A DNA stretch of 64,000 nt from Comamonas testosteroni (GTDB taxonomy: Bacteria > Pseudomonadota > Gammaproteobacteria > Burkholderiales > Burkholderiaceae_C): NCBI RefSeq assembly GCF_000761245.1, contig NZ_AWOR01000078.1, positions 1-64,000 of the forward strand. The letters run 5' to 3'. Both the position numbers and the translations under genes were made by a program. Positions 42,986-52,601 of this stretch are shown here, in pieces. Every line of letters begins with the position of its first letter. Position 1 is the stretch's first letter. Under the pieces are notes generated by a model. It saw nothing but the letters and a program-made list of their open reading frames with translations. It was not told the DNA's origin and did not search any database.

Positions 42986-43918
42986 ATGAGTGAATCAAAG
43001 AACTTACAACGTCTACCCACCCGTATAGCCGATGTCGGCGGCATCCCCATCCACCGTGCCATTCCTCAAGCCGCGCTGCGCAAAGTAGGGGCCTGGTGCT
43101 TCCTCGACCACGCCGGTCCGGCCGTCCCCCCTCCACCCGGCATGCAGGTCGGGCCCCACCCTCATATCGGCCTGCAGACTTTCACCTGGATGATCGAGGG
43201 CGAGGTACTGCACCGCGACAGCCTGGGCAGCGAGCAGATCATCCGCCCCGGCCAGGTCAATCTGATGACGGCCGGCCGCGGCATTGCCCACTCCGAAGAA
43301 GCCCAGACACTGGGCGTGCATGCAGCACAGTTGTGGATTGCCTTGCCCGACAGCCATCGCGATACTGCGCCCCGCTTCCAGCATTATCCCGACCTGCCCA
43401 GGACCGAGATCGGCGACTTTGCCGTGACCGTGCTGGCCGGTGAAGCCCTCGGTCTGGCGGCCCCCGCAGAAGTCCACTCCCCGCTGATGGCCGTGGACCT
43501 TCTGGCCTGCGGCACAGCAGGCCAAGCGTGTGCCACCATGCCGCTGCGCGTCGACTTCGAACATGCGGTGATGAGCCTGTCAGGCGAGGTGAAGGTCGAA
43601 GGCCAGGTTCTGCCCTCGCAGGAGCTGATTTATCTGCCTGTGGGCACGCGGGAAGTGCAGCTGGAATGCACACCTGGCAGCCGCCTCATCATCATCGGGG
43701 GCGAACCCATGGATGAGGCCATCTTGCTGTGGTGGAACTTTGTGGCCCGCACCACCGAAGAGATGCAACAGGCCCAGCAGCAATGGGAGGCGGAGGCGGC
43801 CACTGATGCGGAACTAGTCAACGGCCAGCCACGCCGTTTTGGCAAGCCCGTGGCCTCGCCTCTGAAGGCGCTGCACTCTCCCTCACTGGCTGGCGTCAGC
43901 CTGCGCGCCTCCAGATAA
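42986..43918 (+). CDS. Pirin family protein
   Basis: A 310-residue bicupin. The N-terminal cupin carries the Fe ligands His, His, His and Glu in GPHPHIGLQTFT and HRDSLG, plus RGIAHSEE, as in quercetin 2,3-dioxygenase-like pirins (YhhW). The C-terminal cupin has the usual RDFEH-like VDFEHAVMS and ELIYLPVGTREVQLE. I chose the ATG at 42986 with AGGA upstream; the frame is open upstream without homology. Cofactor and substrate are unknown. It ends before a long palindromic terminator. Confidence 0.9.
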   Translation: MSESKNLQRLPTRIADVGGIPIHRAIPQAALRKVGAWCFLDHAGPAVPPPPGMQVGPHPHIGLQTFTWMIEGEVLHRDSLGSEQIIRPGQVNLMTAGRGIAHSEEAQTLGVHAAQLWIALPDSHRDTAPRFQHYPDLPRTEIGDFAVTVLAGEALGLAAPAEVHSPLMAVDLLACGTAGQACATMPLRVDFEHAVMSLSGEVKVEGQVLPSQELIYLPVGTREVQLECTPGSRLIIIGGEPMDEAILLWWNFVARTTEEMQQAQQQWEAEAATDAELVNGQPRRFGKPVASPLKALHSPSLAGVSLRASR

Positions 43919-43932
43919 TCCTGCCGGCGCTT

Positions 43933-43969
43933 ATTCAATTCGCACCAAATTGGTGCGAATTGAATTTTT
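43933..43969 (+). terminator. 33-base palindromic terminator downstream of pirin
   Basis: ATTCAATTCGCACCA / TGGTGCGAATTGAAT is a perfect 15-bp stem with loop AAT, followed by TTTTT. The AT-rich composition is unusual for the window. The core GCACCAAATTGGTGC could also be an operator. Confidence 0.75.
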
Positions 43970-44204
43970 CAACAAGAAAAATAGAAGCATCTTTGCAATT
44001 TTTGAAGGCTTTTAAAAGCTTTTGGCGGCAATGCACTCTCTTCAAGAGAAGGCAATCCGGACGTTATGCATGAAACGTTTGGACTCATGCATGCCAAGCT
44101 TTCATAATCGAGCCAACGCCCTGGCCACGAGAATGCGACCGCCGCTTTTCGTCCGGGGCGTTGCCACGTCCTGCCCAACTCAACTTTGCAAAGAAAGCCG
44201 ATCA

Positions 44205-45605
44205 ATGCGTCAAGAACATGACTTCATTGGCATCAAAACCATCCCTCCCGACGCGTACTGGGGCGTTCATTCCGCACGCGCAGTGGAAAACTTCCCCATC
44301 ACCGGTCACTCGGTCGCGCACATGCCCGAGCTGATCCGCGCGTTTGCCTTTGTCAAAAAGGCCGCGGCCCAGGCCAATCTGCAGTTTGGCGCCATCAATC
44401 TCAAACAAGCCACCGCCATCTCCCAAGCCTGTGATGATCTGATTTCCGGCCAGCTGCACGAGCAGTTTGTAGTCGATGTGATCCAGGGCGGCGCTGGCAC
44501 CTCCACGAATATGAACGCCAATGAGGTGATCGCCAACCGTGCACTCGAGCACCTGGGATTGCCCAAAGGCACTTACGACGTGATCCACCCCAACGATCAT
44601 GTCAATGCTTCGCAGTCCACCAACGACGCCTACCCCACAGCCGTCAAGCTTGCCACCTACGCTGGCATCCAGAAGCTGCTGATCGCCCTGGCCGAGCTGC
44701 GCTCGGCCTTCGAATCAAAGGCCGGCGAATTCGCCCATATCCTGAAAATCGGCCGCACACAATTACAAGATGCCGTGCCCATGACTTTGGGCCAGGAGTT
44801 TTCCGCTTTTGCAGCCATGATCGCCGACGATGAAAAGCGTCTGCGCGAGTCCGCCTATCTGATGACCGAAGTGAACATGGGTGGCACGGCCATCGGCACC
44901 GGTATCAACGCACCCGTAGGCTACGCCGACGCCGTGACCAAGGCCCTGGCTGAGATTTCGGGCGTCCCCGTCGTCAAAGCCGGCGATCTGATCGCCGCCA
45001 CGGGAGATACCGGCGCCTTTGCCGACATTTCCGGCATCTTGAAGCGTGTTGCAGTCAAGCTATCCAAGATCAGCAATGACCTGCGCTTGCTCTCCTCGGG
45101 CCCTCAAGCAGGTGTGGCAGACATCAAGCTGCCGGCGCGCCAGGCCGGCTCGTCCATCATGCCCGGCAAGGTGAACCCCGTGATTCCCGAGGTAATGAAC
45201 CAGGTCTGCTTTGAAGTGATAGGCAACGATGCCGCCATCACCATGGCCGTGGAAGCCGGCCAGTTGCAGCTCAACGCCTTCGAGCCGCTGATGGCCTGGG
45301 CTCTGCACAAAAGCCTGAGCCACCTGAGCAGCGCATGCAAGACGCTGCAAGTCAACTGCGTGGAAGGCATTGTGGCCAATGAAGCGCTGCTGGATTCCCG
45401 CATTGCCGAGTCGGTGACGCTGGTGACGGCGCTGAACCCTCTGATCGGCTACGAAAAGGCCGCCAAGATTGCCAAGACCGCGATTGCCAACGGCAAGCAG
45501 ATTGCCGTAGTGGCGGAAGAGCTGGGCATCATGAGCCGGGCCGAAATGAAAAAGCTGCTGGTCGCCGACAAGCTGACCCAGGCCGGCGCATTGACCGCCG
45601 CATAA
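44205..45605 (+). CDS. aspA: Aspartate ammonia-lyase (aspartase)
   Basis: It converts L-aspartate to fumarate and ammonia. The 466 residues have the fumarase/aspartase signature GSSIMPGKVNP (about 317-327). The catalytic region STNDAYPTAVKL and the TGDTGAFADISG segment follow the aspartase type rather than fumarase C. I chose the ATG at 44205; upstream codons from 44022 are not homologous. The cell thus has two aspartate-deaminating enzymes in this window (also nadX). It is monocistronic, with its own terminator. Confidence 0.92.
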   Translation: MRQEHDFIGIKTIPPDAYWGVHSARAVENFPITGHSVAHMPELIRAFAFVKKAAAQANLQFGAINLKQATAISQACDDLISGQLHEQFVVDVIQGGAGTSTNMNANEVIANRALEHLGLPKGTYDVIHPNDHVNASQSTNDAYPTAVKLATYAGIQKLLIALAELRSAFESKAGEFAHILKIGRTQLQDAVPMTLGQEFSAFAAMIADDEKRLRESAYLMTEVNMGGTAIGTGINAPVGYADAVTKALAEISGVPVVKAGDLIAATGDTGAFADISGILKRVAVKLSKISNDLRLLSSGPQAGVADIKLPARQAGSSIMPGKVNPVIPEVMNQVCFEVIGNDAAITMAVEAGQLQLNAFEPLMAWALHKSLSHLSSACKTLQVNCVEGIVANEALLDSRIAESVTLVTALNPLIGYEKAAKIAKTAIANGKQIAVVAEELGIMSRAEMKKLLVADKLTQAGALTAA

Positions 45606-45627
45606 GCACACTCTTTATCGACAATGT

Positions 45628-45661
45628 AAAAGGGCATGTTCGCCATGAACATGCCCTTTTT
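45628..45661 (+). terminator. Intrinsic terminator of aspA
   Basis: Perfect 14-bp stem AAAAGGGCATGTTC (45628-45641) / GAACATGCCCTTTT (45647-45660), loop GCCAT. Confidence 0.9.
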
Positions 45662-45729
45662 GGTTGATATGGTCTTAATAACTTGCTACGCCTGTATTCA
45701 AAGGGCAGGAAGCCAAGAACACTTCATAT

Positions 45730-46107
45730 TCAAGCCACTGCGGCATTCTCGTCACTGGGATCATCCACGCCGCGTACGCTTTCACGCAGATTTTTGTCCT
45801 TGAGCTTGCCAAGATCGGTTTCCACCGCGCGCTTGAGCTTTTCAATCGCTGCGCTGAAGGCCTCCTTGACCTTTTCGGCTTCCGCATTCACTGCAATGGG
45901 GGGGCGACCTGTGGCCCGGGTCTCGAGCACACAGCGTTTGCCTGGGCCGCCAGTGGTCTTGAGGGCATCAACGCCCGTGAGGAAGACCTCCACACGCACC
46001 ACATACTCCTTCAGGCGGGCCAGCTTGGCATTGATCTCCTCCTGCGCCCATTGAGCCAGAGACTCTCCACCCTGGATGGAATCGTCGGCATGAACCTGTA
46101 CTTGCAT
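45730..46107 (-). CDS. HPF/RaiA-like ribosome-associated protein
   Basis: A 125-residue protein with the beta-alpha-beta-beta-beta-alpha pattern of the HPF/YfiA family: MQVQVHADDSIQG at the start, helix AQWAQEEINAKLARLK, strands with VRVEVFLTGVD and KRCVLETRATGRP, then helix AFSAAIEKLKRAVE. AGGAGG precedes the ATG at 46107. It differs from the canonical hpf at 54224. It may stabilise idle ribosomes or act elsewhere. It is convergent to aspA. Confidence 0.75.
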   Translation of the reverse strand: MQVQVHADDSIQGGESLAQWAQEEINAKLARLKEYVVRVEVFLTGVDALKTTGGPGKRCVLETRATGRPPIAVNAEAEKVKEAFSAAIEKLKRAVETDLGKLKDKNLRESVRGVDDPSDENAAVA

Positions 46108-46386
46108 GCAAATCCTCCTAGTCACCAAATGCCGCAACCGCTGCGGCGAAATCTGTAGGGGTGCCATAAAGGCAGGCGAAAACATCGTAACGCCAGAACC
46201 TTGTTCTGCCCATCGGGGCTTGTTACGCCAGCAAAGGACAGGGGCTTTGACCATTGTGGAGGCAGCTTCGCCCTGATTTGAAAGAGATAGCAACAAGGGT
46301 AGGTTCTACGAGCTTTGCCCTTGAGCCAAAGCAAAAAATGCTGCCCGGTGATTTGCAAAAAGTAAGCGTTCTTACGCCTTGGCCCG

Positions 46387-46830
46387 TCAGTTAATGCCAG
46401 CCTTCGATTCAGGCTCGGCCACAAAGCCGATGCGCGTCAGTCCTGCTGCGTGGGCCCAGCCCATGACCTGTACCACGCGACCGTAGGGAACGCTGGTGTC
46501 GGCGCGCAGCTGCACCTCTGCCTGAGGATTGCGCCGCCCCAGCTCTTCCAGTTGCTGCTGCACTGCCGCATCATCCGTCACGGCCCCTTGAATCCAGATT
46601 TCGCCGGCTGGGCTGACCTCAACCATCAAGGCATCGCTCTTGCTCACGGCAGCCTGCTGCACTACTGCCTGCGCCTTGGGCAGTTGCACTCGCAAGGTGG
46701 CTGCCAGCATGGGAGCAGCCAGAATGAAGATCACCACCAGCACCAGCATCACATCCACCAGCGGCGTGACATTGATGGTGCTGATCGGAGTTTCCGCCCC
46801 CTGACGGCGGCTCATGCGACCGAATGCCAT
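46387..46830 (-). CDS. ExbD/TolR-family biopolymer transport protein
   Basis: A 147-residue protein with one N-terminal membrane helix (about 20-43), preceded by PISTINVTPLVDVMLVLVVI with the key Asp in the helix (VTPLVDVML). The rest is periplasmic. With the ExbB homologue it forms a proton-driven motor that energises TonB or Tol. No tonB, tolA or tolB gene is adjacent, so the partner must be elsewhere. It is 11 bases downstream of the exbB-type gene. Confidence 0.9.
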   Translation of the reverse strand: MAFGRMSRRQGAETPISTINVTPLVDVMLVLVVIFILAAPMLAATLRVQLPKAQAVVQQAAVSKSDALMVEVSPAGEIWIQGAVTDDAAVQQQLEELGRRNPQAEVQLRADTSVPYGRVVQVMGWAHAAGLTRIGFVAEPESKAGIN

Positions 46831-46841
46831 GACGCCATCCT

Positions 46842-47501
46842 TTATGAAGCATCCACTCCGAACTGGGCATGCAGATCATGGGCAAACCCCTCCAGCACAG
46901 CCTCCAGCTGGCTGGCCGAACGCCCCAGCAGGTTATAGGCCAGCACAGCAGGCAAAGCGACGGCCAGACCGGCGGCCGTCATGACCAGGGCTTCACCCAC
47001 AGGCCCAGCAAGCTGAGCGATATCGACCTGACCGCTGCCCGCCAGCGTTCCGAGCGCATGGTGAATGCCCCAGACCGTACCCAACAGACCCACAAACGGT
47101 GCCGTTGCACCAATGGTGGCGAGCAAGGTCTGACCCCACTGGAGCTGGACGGACGCCTGGCCCAGAGCCTCACGCAGGCTGCGCAAAAGCCGCTGCCCCT
47201 GCGCCGCGCTTTGTGCCAGAGAGCCTTGCGCAGCCATTCCGCCCTGCCCCACAGCATCGGCCATGGCCTGCACCAGCCCCTGTCTATCCAGCGCCTTGAC
47301 CTGCGCCATAGCCTGGACCAGATTGGGCATCTGCCAGAACGCAGCCACGGCCTGCGGCACGCTGCGGCGCGCTACGGCCATAAACCAGAGCTTGTAGAGG
47401 ATGACCACCCAGCTGAGCACTGACATCAGCAGCATCAAGGCCGCCGTGGCCCATGTGACCGCATCGCCCTCTGCCAGCCATTGCCACATTCCTGCAGACA
47501 T
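46842..47501 (-). CDS. MotA/TolQ/ExbB-family proton channel protein
   Basis: A 219-residue membrane protein with three helices (about 17-38, 130-155 and 170-195). The family Thr/Pro-rich helix is clear in TLLATIGATAPFVGLLGTVWGI, shown here as ATIGATAPFVGLLGTVWG. It partners the ExbD/TolR protein encoded just downstream. It lies 60 bases after dapB, with a hairpin between, an arrangement I recall from Comamonadaceae. Confidence 0.9.
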   Translation of the reverse strand: MSAGMWQWLAEGDAVTWATAALMLLMSVLSWVVILYKLWFMAVARRSVPQAVAAFWQMPNLVQAMAQVKALDRQGLVQAMADAVGQGGMAAQGSLAQSAAQGQRLLRSLREALGQASVQLQWGQTLLATIGATAPFVGLLGTVWGIHHALGTLAGSGQVDIAQLAGPVGEALVMTAAGLAVALPAVLAYNLLGRSASQLEAVLEGFAHDLHAQFGVDAS

Positions 47502-47526
47502 CTCTCACCTCGCTCCCAGAAACAGC

Positions 47527-47547
47527 AAGGGGCCGTCACGGCCCCTT
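47527..47547 (-). terminator. Hairpin between dapB and the ExbB-type gene
   Basis: Perfect stem AAGGGGCCG (47527-47535) / CGGCCCCTT (47539-47547), loop TCA, no T-run. It probably attenuates rather than stops transcription from dapB. Confidence 0.6.
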
Positions 47548-47561
47548 TGCAAATTGCGCGG

Positions 47562-48395
47562 TCAGCGCAGCTTCAGCACATCGTACATATCGTACTGGCC
47601 GGTCTTTTTGTCGGCCAGATAGCCCACGGCACGCAGACTGCCGTTGGCATAGCCTGCACGGCTGCTGGACTTGTGCGAGATCTCGATGCGTTCGCCCGTA
47701 CCTGCAAACAGCACGGTGTGGTCGCCAACGATATCGCCGCCGCGCACGGTGGCAAAGCCAATGGTGTCTGCCTTGCGCTCGCCGGTGTGGCCAAAGCGTT
47801 CATACACGGCTCGGTCGGCCAGCTTGGTGCCCTGGGCTTCGGCAATCACCTCGCCCATCTTCAGGGCCGTACCCGAGGGTGCGTCGACCTTGTGCTTGTG
47901 GTGGGCCTCGACGATCTCGATGTCGTAGCCGCCTTGCTGCAAGGCCTTGGCCGCCATCTCCAGCAGCTTGAAGGTCACGTTCACGCCCACGCTCATGTTG
48001 GGGGAGAAAACGATGGAAGTTCTTTGGGCAAACTCGGCGATCTGCGTCTTTTGCTCATCCGAGAAGCCCGTGGTGCCGATGACCACGCCCACGCCCAGAT
48101 CGGCCGCAACGGCCAGGTGCTCCATCGTGCCTTCGGGGCGCGTGAAGTCGATCAGGCAGTCGGCCTTGGACAGGGCTGCGCGCACATCGCTTTCGATCTT
48201 CAGCCCGCTGGGCTTGCCCAGGAATGCAGAAGGATCGGTGCCGATGGAAGGGCTGTCGGCGCGGTCCAGTGCCGCAGCCAACACGCAGTCGCTGCTGTTC
48301 AAAATCGCTTCGATCAGCATATGGCCCATGCGGCCGGAGGCACCCGCCACGGCAACGCGCTGAGGGGTGGAGGAATGGGTGGCGGATGCGGTCAT
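47562..48395 (-). CDS. dapB: 4-hydroxy-tetrahydrodipicolinate reductase
   Basis: The second enzyme of the lysine/DAP branch. The 277 residues have the NAD(P) site [11 protein letters not shown] (about 13-23) and the signature [15 protein letters not shown] (about 165-179), with catalytic His and Lys. It belongs to the conserved fur-bamE-dapB block of Betaproteobacteria. Confidence 0.95.
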   Translation of the reverse strand: MTASATHSSTPQRVAVAGASGRMGHMLIEAILNSSDCVLAAALDRADSPSIGTDPSAFLGKPSGLKIESDVRAALSKADCLIDFTRPEGTMEHLAVAADLGVGVVIGTTGFSDEQKTQIAEFAQRTSIVFSPNMSVGVNVTFKLLEMAAKALQQGGYDIEIVEAHHKHKVDAPSGTALKMGEVIAEAQGTKLADRAVYERFGHTGERKADTIGFATVRGGDIVGDHTVLFAGTGERIEISHKSSSRAGYANGSLRAVGYLADKKTGQYDMYDVLKLR

Positions 48396-48501
48396 GACGC
48401 TATCACTCGATCAAATGAAAGACGGCAGGATCGCATCCACGCCGTCATAAAAAGAGAGCATCCACCGCTTTGTGCAAGCGGGGAACAACCTGTTGTGATG
48501 C

Positions 48502-49059
48502 TTAACGCGATTCCAGCGATGGATAGCTGGTGGCGGCGGGCGGCAGATTGGCCGCAGCCTGCTCGGCTTCGGTGTTATTGCGTGCGGGGTATTTGGCCAG
48601 CTGGGCTTCACTGGCTTCCAGCTGCGGAACCTTGGGCGTGCCCTTCATGCCCTTGAGGCTGGCCACGAAATCGGACTCGGAAGGCATCTCGTCACCTTCG
48701 GCGCGCGCAAAGGCATCGCCATTGAAGAAGACGGTGAGCTTGCGGATTTGCGACTCCACACCGGGGCGATTGATGGTGAACACGTATTCCCAGCGATCGC
48801 CGTGGAACACGCTGGTCACGAGGGGTGTGCCCAGGATGTCGCGAATCTGCTGACGACTCATGCCGGGCTGCAAGGCCTCGACCTGCTCCTTGGACACGAA
48901 GTTGCCCTGCACGACATCGACCTTATAGGGAGTGACGGCATTGGCGACACGGTGCGCGGCGCCATCGATACTGTTGCAGCCGGCCAGTGCCGCTGCGATT
49001 GCCAACGTCAGGGCCAGACCTGAGCGGCTACGGGCTTGAACATGCATGGGTAATGGCAT
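48502..49059 (-). CDS. bamE: Outer-membrane assembly lipoprotein BamE
   Basis: A component of the BAM complex that inserts beta-barrel proteins. The 185 residues start at 49059; an ATG at 49047 is also possible. A lipobox LAGC follows the N-terminal hydrophobic stretch at about residue 28. The SmpA/OmlA fold has the conserved YKVDVVQGNFVS and QQIRDILGTPLVTSVF. It has a long low-complexity C-terminal tail rich in Glu, Ala and Pro. It is divergent from fur, the usual context. Confidence 0.92.
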   Translation of the reverse strand: MPLPMHVQARSRSGLALTLAIAAALAGCNSIDGAAHRVANAVTPYKVDVVQGNFVSKEQVEALQPGMSRQQIRDILGTPLVTSVFHGDRWEYVFTINRPGVESQIRKLTVFFNGDAFARAEGDEMPSESDFVASLKGMKGTPKVPQLEASEAQLAKYPARNNTEAEQAAANLPPAATSYPSLESR

Positions 49060-49191
49060 AGGGATATGATCGGGTTCATTGTAGCGGCAGGCCCCGGAGG
49101 CACTTGGAGATTCCCTTTATCCGCGTGTAAAGCTTCTTCCAACAAGTGATTCCAGCCTTCCATGTGCCCGTAGTCCACCAAGAGAGCCGAC

Positions 49192-49617
49192 ATGAAAAAT
49201 ATTGATGAACTCAAAAGCACGGGCCTCAAAGCCACTTTGCCGCGTCTGAAAATCCTGGAAATCTTCCAGAAGGGTGCCCAGCGCCACATGACGGCCGAAG
49301 ACGTGTTCCGCGTGCTGCTGGACGAGCGCTCGGATATTGGCCTGGCCACCGTTTACCGCGTGCTGACCCAGTTCGAGCAGGCCGGCATCCTGATCCGCAG
49401 CAACTTCGAAAGCGGCAAAGCCGTCTATGAGCTCAACGAAGGCCAGCACCACGATCACTTCGTCTGTACCAGCTGCGGCAAGGTCGAGGAGTTCTATGAC
49501 GCCGAGATCGAGAAGCGCCAGAACCTGATCGCCAAGGAAAAGGGCTGGGTGATCCAGGATCACTCCATGGCGCTCTATGGCCAGTGCGCCGAGTGCGCCA
49601 CACGCGCCGCCAAGTAA
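49192..49617 (+). CDS. fur: Ferric uptake regulator Fur
   Basis: An iron-responsive repressor with 141 residues. The DNA-binding helix is at about 35-75 ([24 protein letters not shown]), and the metal sites include HHDHFVC (about 84-90) with CxxC pairs ([10 protein letters not shown] and CAEC). It is divergent from bamE, with 132 bases between. No perfect Fur box is visible there by eye, so autoregulation is unproven. Confidence 0.95.
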   Translation: MKNIDELKSTGLKATLPRLKILEIFQKGAQRHMTAEDVFRVLLDERSDIGLATVYRVLTQFEQAGILIRSNFESGKAVYELNEGQHHDHFVCTSCGKVEEFYDAEIEKRQNLIAKEKGWVIQDHSMALYGQCAECATRAAK

Positions 49618-49638
49618 GGACGCGGCCGTAAACCCAGG

Positions 49639-49669
49639 GGGCAGGACATGCAGATGTCTTGCCCTTTTT
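49639..49669 (+). terminator. Intrinsic terminator of fur
   Basis: Stem GGGCAGGACAT (49639-49649) / ATGTCTTGCCC (49654-49664) with one G-T pair, followed by TTTTT. Confidence 0.88.
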
Positions 49670-49773
49670 ACATTTGGAGAGGACTTCTTTACATAGTTCC
49701 ATCAGACCTCAAACCAATATCGAGCCGGACTGCTTATGCTGCAGTCATTCCCGTGTTTGAGGAGGTCTGGTTC

Positions 49774-51369
49774 ATGCGGCTGCTGCACTTTTCACCCACC
49801 AAGACCCTGCTCAGCCTGGCTGCTGTCGCCCTGACCGCCTGCGCACCGCTGGCTCCCTCATCGGGCCGCCCCAGCCCCGAGATGCTGCAGACGCTGAGCA
49901 GCAGCGCCCTGCCCGACAAGCCCAGCGCGCTGCAAAGCCAGCAATGGCTGGACCGGGTCACCTGGGGCGCAACCGACCATGATGCGGCCCGGCTGCAGCA
50001 GCAGGGCCTGAAGCGCTGGCTGGCAGCCCAGCTCAGCCCGTCATCCGAGCCCATGCCTGCCGAGGTGCAGCAGCACATCGATGCCCTGGGCATCAGCCAG
50101 AAGCCCATGATGCAGATCCAGCGCGAGATTGCCGAGCAGCGTCTGGCCATTCGCAACAGCCAGGATCCCGAGGAAGCCGCGAAACTGCGCGGCGAGCTGC
50201 AGCGCCAGCTCAATCAGCTGGGCGCCGAAGCCCAGAAACGCCAGATCTGGCGCGCGCTCTACTCGCCTCACCAGTTGCAAGAGCAGATGACCTGGTTCTG
50301 GATGAACCACTTCAACGTCAGTACCCGCAAGGGCGATGTACGCATGTGGGTGGCTGACTATGAGGAGCGCGCCATTCGACCCCATGCGTTGGGCAAGTTC
50401 CGCGAGCTGCTGACTGCCAGCATGCGCCATCCGGCCATGCTGCTGTATCTGGACAATGCCAGCAATGCCGCCGGGCGCATCAACGAAAACTACGCGCGCG
50501 AACTGCTGGAGCTGCACACCATGGGCGTGGGCAGCGGCTACACCCAGGCCGACGTGCAGGCCATGGCCCATGTGCTGACCGGTGTGGGCTTCAGCATCCG
50601 GGAAGCCGATGCCCCGCCGCCCAAGCTGCGCCCCGAACGCCAGGGTGACTATGTGCGCCATGGCTTCTTTGAATTCAACCCCAACCGCCACGACTACACC
50701 CCCCAGGTCTTGCTCGGCAAGCCGCTGGAAAAAAGCGGCCTGGCCCAGGTCAACGAGGCGATAGACCGCATAGTGGCTTCGCCAGTCACCGCACAGTTCA
50801 TAGCGCGCAAGCTGTCCGTCTATTTTCTCGGCGACAAGCCGCCCCCTGCCGTGGTCGACCACGTGGCACTGGCCTTCGAGCGCAGCCATGGTGATATTGC
50901 CGCCACGCTGGCGGCCCTGCTGAGCGACCCTCAGGCTCAGCAATTCGGCCAGGGCTTCAAGGACCCGGTCCACTATGTGCTGGGCGCCACACGCCTGGCC
51001 TACGACCAGCGCGTGGCCAGCGATGTGTCCCCGGTACAGAACTGGCTCAATCAATTGGGCCAGCCGCTGTACGGCCACGAAACTCCTGACGGCTACCCTC
51101 TGGCCCAGTCGGACTGGTCCAGCTCCGGCCAGATGAATGCCCGTTTCGATGTGGCAAGGCAGATTGGCAGCCGCGGCGCGCTGCTGTTCCGCAACAGCCC
51201 GCAGCAGCCTCTGGAGAAGCCGCCGTATCCCGAACTGGACAAGCGCAGCAGCGTCCAGGCTCGCCTGCCGGCACTGAGTGCCGCCACCCGCGCCGCACTG
51301 GCCCAGGCCAGGAACCCAGCGGACTGGAACAGCTTTTTCCTCTCCGCCCCCGAAATGATGTATCGCTAA
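49774..51369 (+). CDS. DUF1800 family lipoprotein
   Basis: A 531-residue protein. The start at 49774 follows AGGAGG. The N-terminus has a lipobox LTAC at about 22, so it is membrane-anchored outside the cytosol. The PF08811 (DUF1800) pattern includes YEERAIRPHALGKFRELLTASMRHPAML and NENYARELLELHTMGV. Genes for DUF1800 and DUF1501 proteins are almost always paired, as here. The pair's role is unknown, perhaps in envelope or polymer metabolism. Confidence 0.88.
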   Translation: MRLLHFSPTKTLLSLAAVALTACAPLAPSSGRPSPEMLQTLSSSALPDKPSALQSQQWLDRVTWGATDHDAARLQQQGLKRWLAAQLSPSSEPMPAEVQQHIDALGISQKPMMQIQREIAEQRLAIRNSQDPEEAAKLRGELQRQLNQLGAEAQKRQIWRALYSPHQLQEQMTWFWMNHFNVSTRKGDVRMWVADYEERAIRPHALGKFRELLTASMRHPAMLLYLDNASNAAGRINENYARELLELHTMGVGSGYTQADVQAMAHVLTGVGFSIREADAPPPKLRPERQGDYVRHGFFEFNPNRHDYTPQVLLGKPLEKSGLAQVNEAIDRIVASPVTAQFIARKLSVYFLGDKPPPAVVDHVALAFERSHGDIAATLAALLSDPQAQQFGQGFKDPVHYVLGATRLAYDQRVASDVSPVQNWLNQLGQPLYGHETPDGYPLAQSDWSSSGQMNARFDVARQIGSRGALLFRNSPQQPLEKPPYPELDKRSSVQARLPALSAATRAALAQARNPADWNSFFLSAPEMMYR

Positions 51370-51380
51370 GGAGGGCGGCC

Positions 51381-52601
51381 ATGCAAAGACGTCAATTTCT
51401 CAGCCTCGGCGCGGCCCTGCCGCTGTTGTGCCAACTGGGCCAAGGTCTGGCCGCGCCCTTGCAAAGCGGCTCGCCCCGTTTTCTGCTGGTCTTCCTGCGC
51501 GGCGCCTACGACAGCAACAGCCTGCTGGTGCCAACCCATAGCGACTTCTACTATCAGGCCAGGCCCAGCATCGCCATAGCGCGCCCGGGATCGGCCGACG
51601 GGGCCCTGGCCCTGAACCCTCAATGGGGACTGCATCCCGCGCTGCAAAGCAGTCTGCTGCCGCTGTACGAACAGGGTCAGGCCTGTTTTGTTCCGTTTGC
51701 GGGCAGCAACGACCTCTCGCGCAGCCATTTCGAAACCCAGGACTCGATCGAGCTGGGCCAGCCCCAGGAAGGAGTGAAAAGCTATCAAAGCGGCTTTCTG
51801 AACCGGCTGACCCGGGTGCTGCAGGCCGACAGCCAGAGCCGGCTCAGCCTCAGTCCCATGGCGTTTACCGCCCAGCTGCCGCTATGTCTGCGCGGCAGCG
51901 CCCAGGTGGCGAACATGGCGCTGGCATCCGTGCGCAAGACGGCCGTGGACGAGCAGCGCAGCCAGATCATTGCCTCCATGTACCAGGGCTCGAGCCTGGA
52001 AGTCCCGGTGCGCGAAGGCTTTGCGGTGCAGCGTGCCGTGCAGCGCAGCATGCAAGAGGAAATGGACCAGGCCGGGCGCAATGCCATCAGTGCCAAGGGT
52101 TTCAGCCTGGTAGCCCAGCGCATGGCGCACCTGATGCGCGAGCAGTTCGACCTGGGCTTTGTCGATATCGGAGGCTGGGACACCCATGTCAACCAGGGCG
52201 CCGCCAGCGGCAATCTGGCCAACCGGCTCAGCGATCTGAGCCAGGGCCTGGCGACGTTCGCCGAGTCCATGGGAGCCGAGGCCTGGCGCCATACCGTGGT
52301 GGCAGTGATCAGCGAGTTCGGCCGCACTTTTCGCGAAAACGGCAACAAGGGCACGGATCACGGCCATGGCACGGCTTACTGGTTTCTCGGCGGCGGCCTT
52401 TCGGCCCAGGCCGGCGGCAAGGTGCTGGGCGAGCAGATCGAAGTCACCGAAAAAGCGCTGTTTCAGAACCGCGACTACCCCGTGCTCAACGAATACCGCT
52501 CCCTGCTCGGCGGCCTGTTTGCCCGCATGTACGGCTTGAACGCATCGCAGCTGCAGCAGATCTTTCCGGCCTCGCAGCCCGGCAGGCTGCAGCTGGTCTA
52601 G
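51381..52601 (+). CDS. DUF1501 family secreted protein
   Basis: A 406-residue protein with an RR-containing signal ([15 protein letters not shown]), so Tat export is possible. The PF07394 pattern includes [29 protein letters not shown] and [19 protein letters not shown], which resemble the metal-binding motifs of the alkaline-phosphatase-like fold. It follows the DUF1800 gene by 11 bases in a two-gene operon. Its stop overlaps the hprK stop (CTAG). Confidence 0.9.
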   Translation: MQRRQFLSLGAALPLLCQLGQGLAAPLQSGSPRFLLVFLRGAYDSNSLLVPTHSDFYYQARPSIAIARPGSADGALALNPQWGLHPALQSSLLPLYEQGQACFVPFAGSNDLSRSHFETQDSIELGQPQEGVKSYQSGFLNRLTRVLQADSQSRLSLSPMAFTAQLPLCLRGSAQVANMALASVRKTAVDEQRSQIIASMYQGSSLEVPVREGFAVQRAVQRSMQEEMDQAGRNAISAKGFSLVAQRMAHLMREQFDLGFVDIGGWDTHVNQGAASGNLANRLSDLSQGLATFAESMGAEAWRHTVVAVISEFGRTFRENGNKGTDHGHGTAYWFLGGGLSAQAGGKVLGEQIEVTEKALFQNRDYPVLNEYRSLLGGLFARMYGLNASQLQQIFPASQPGRLQLV

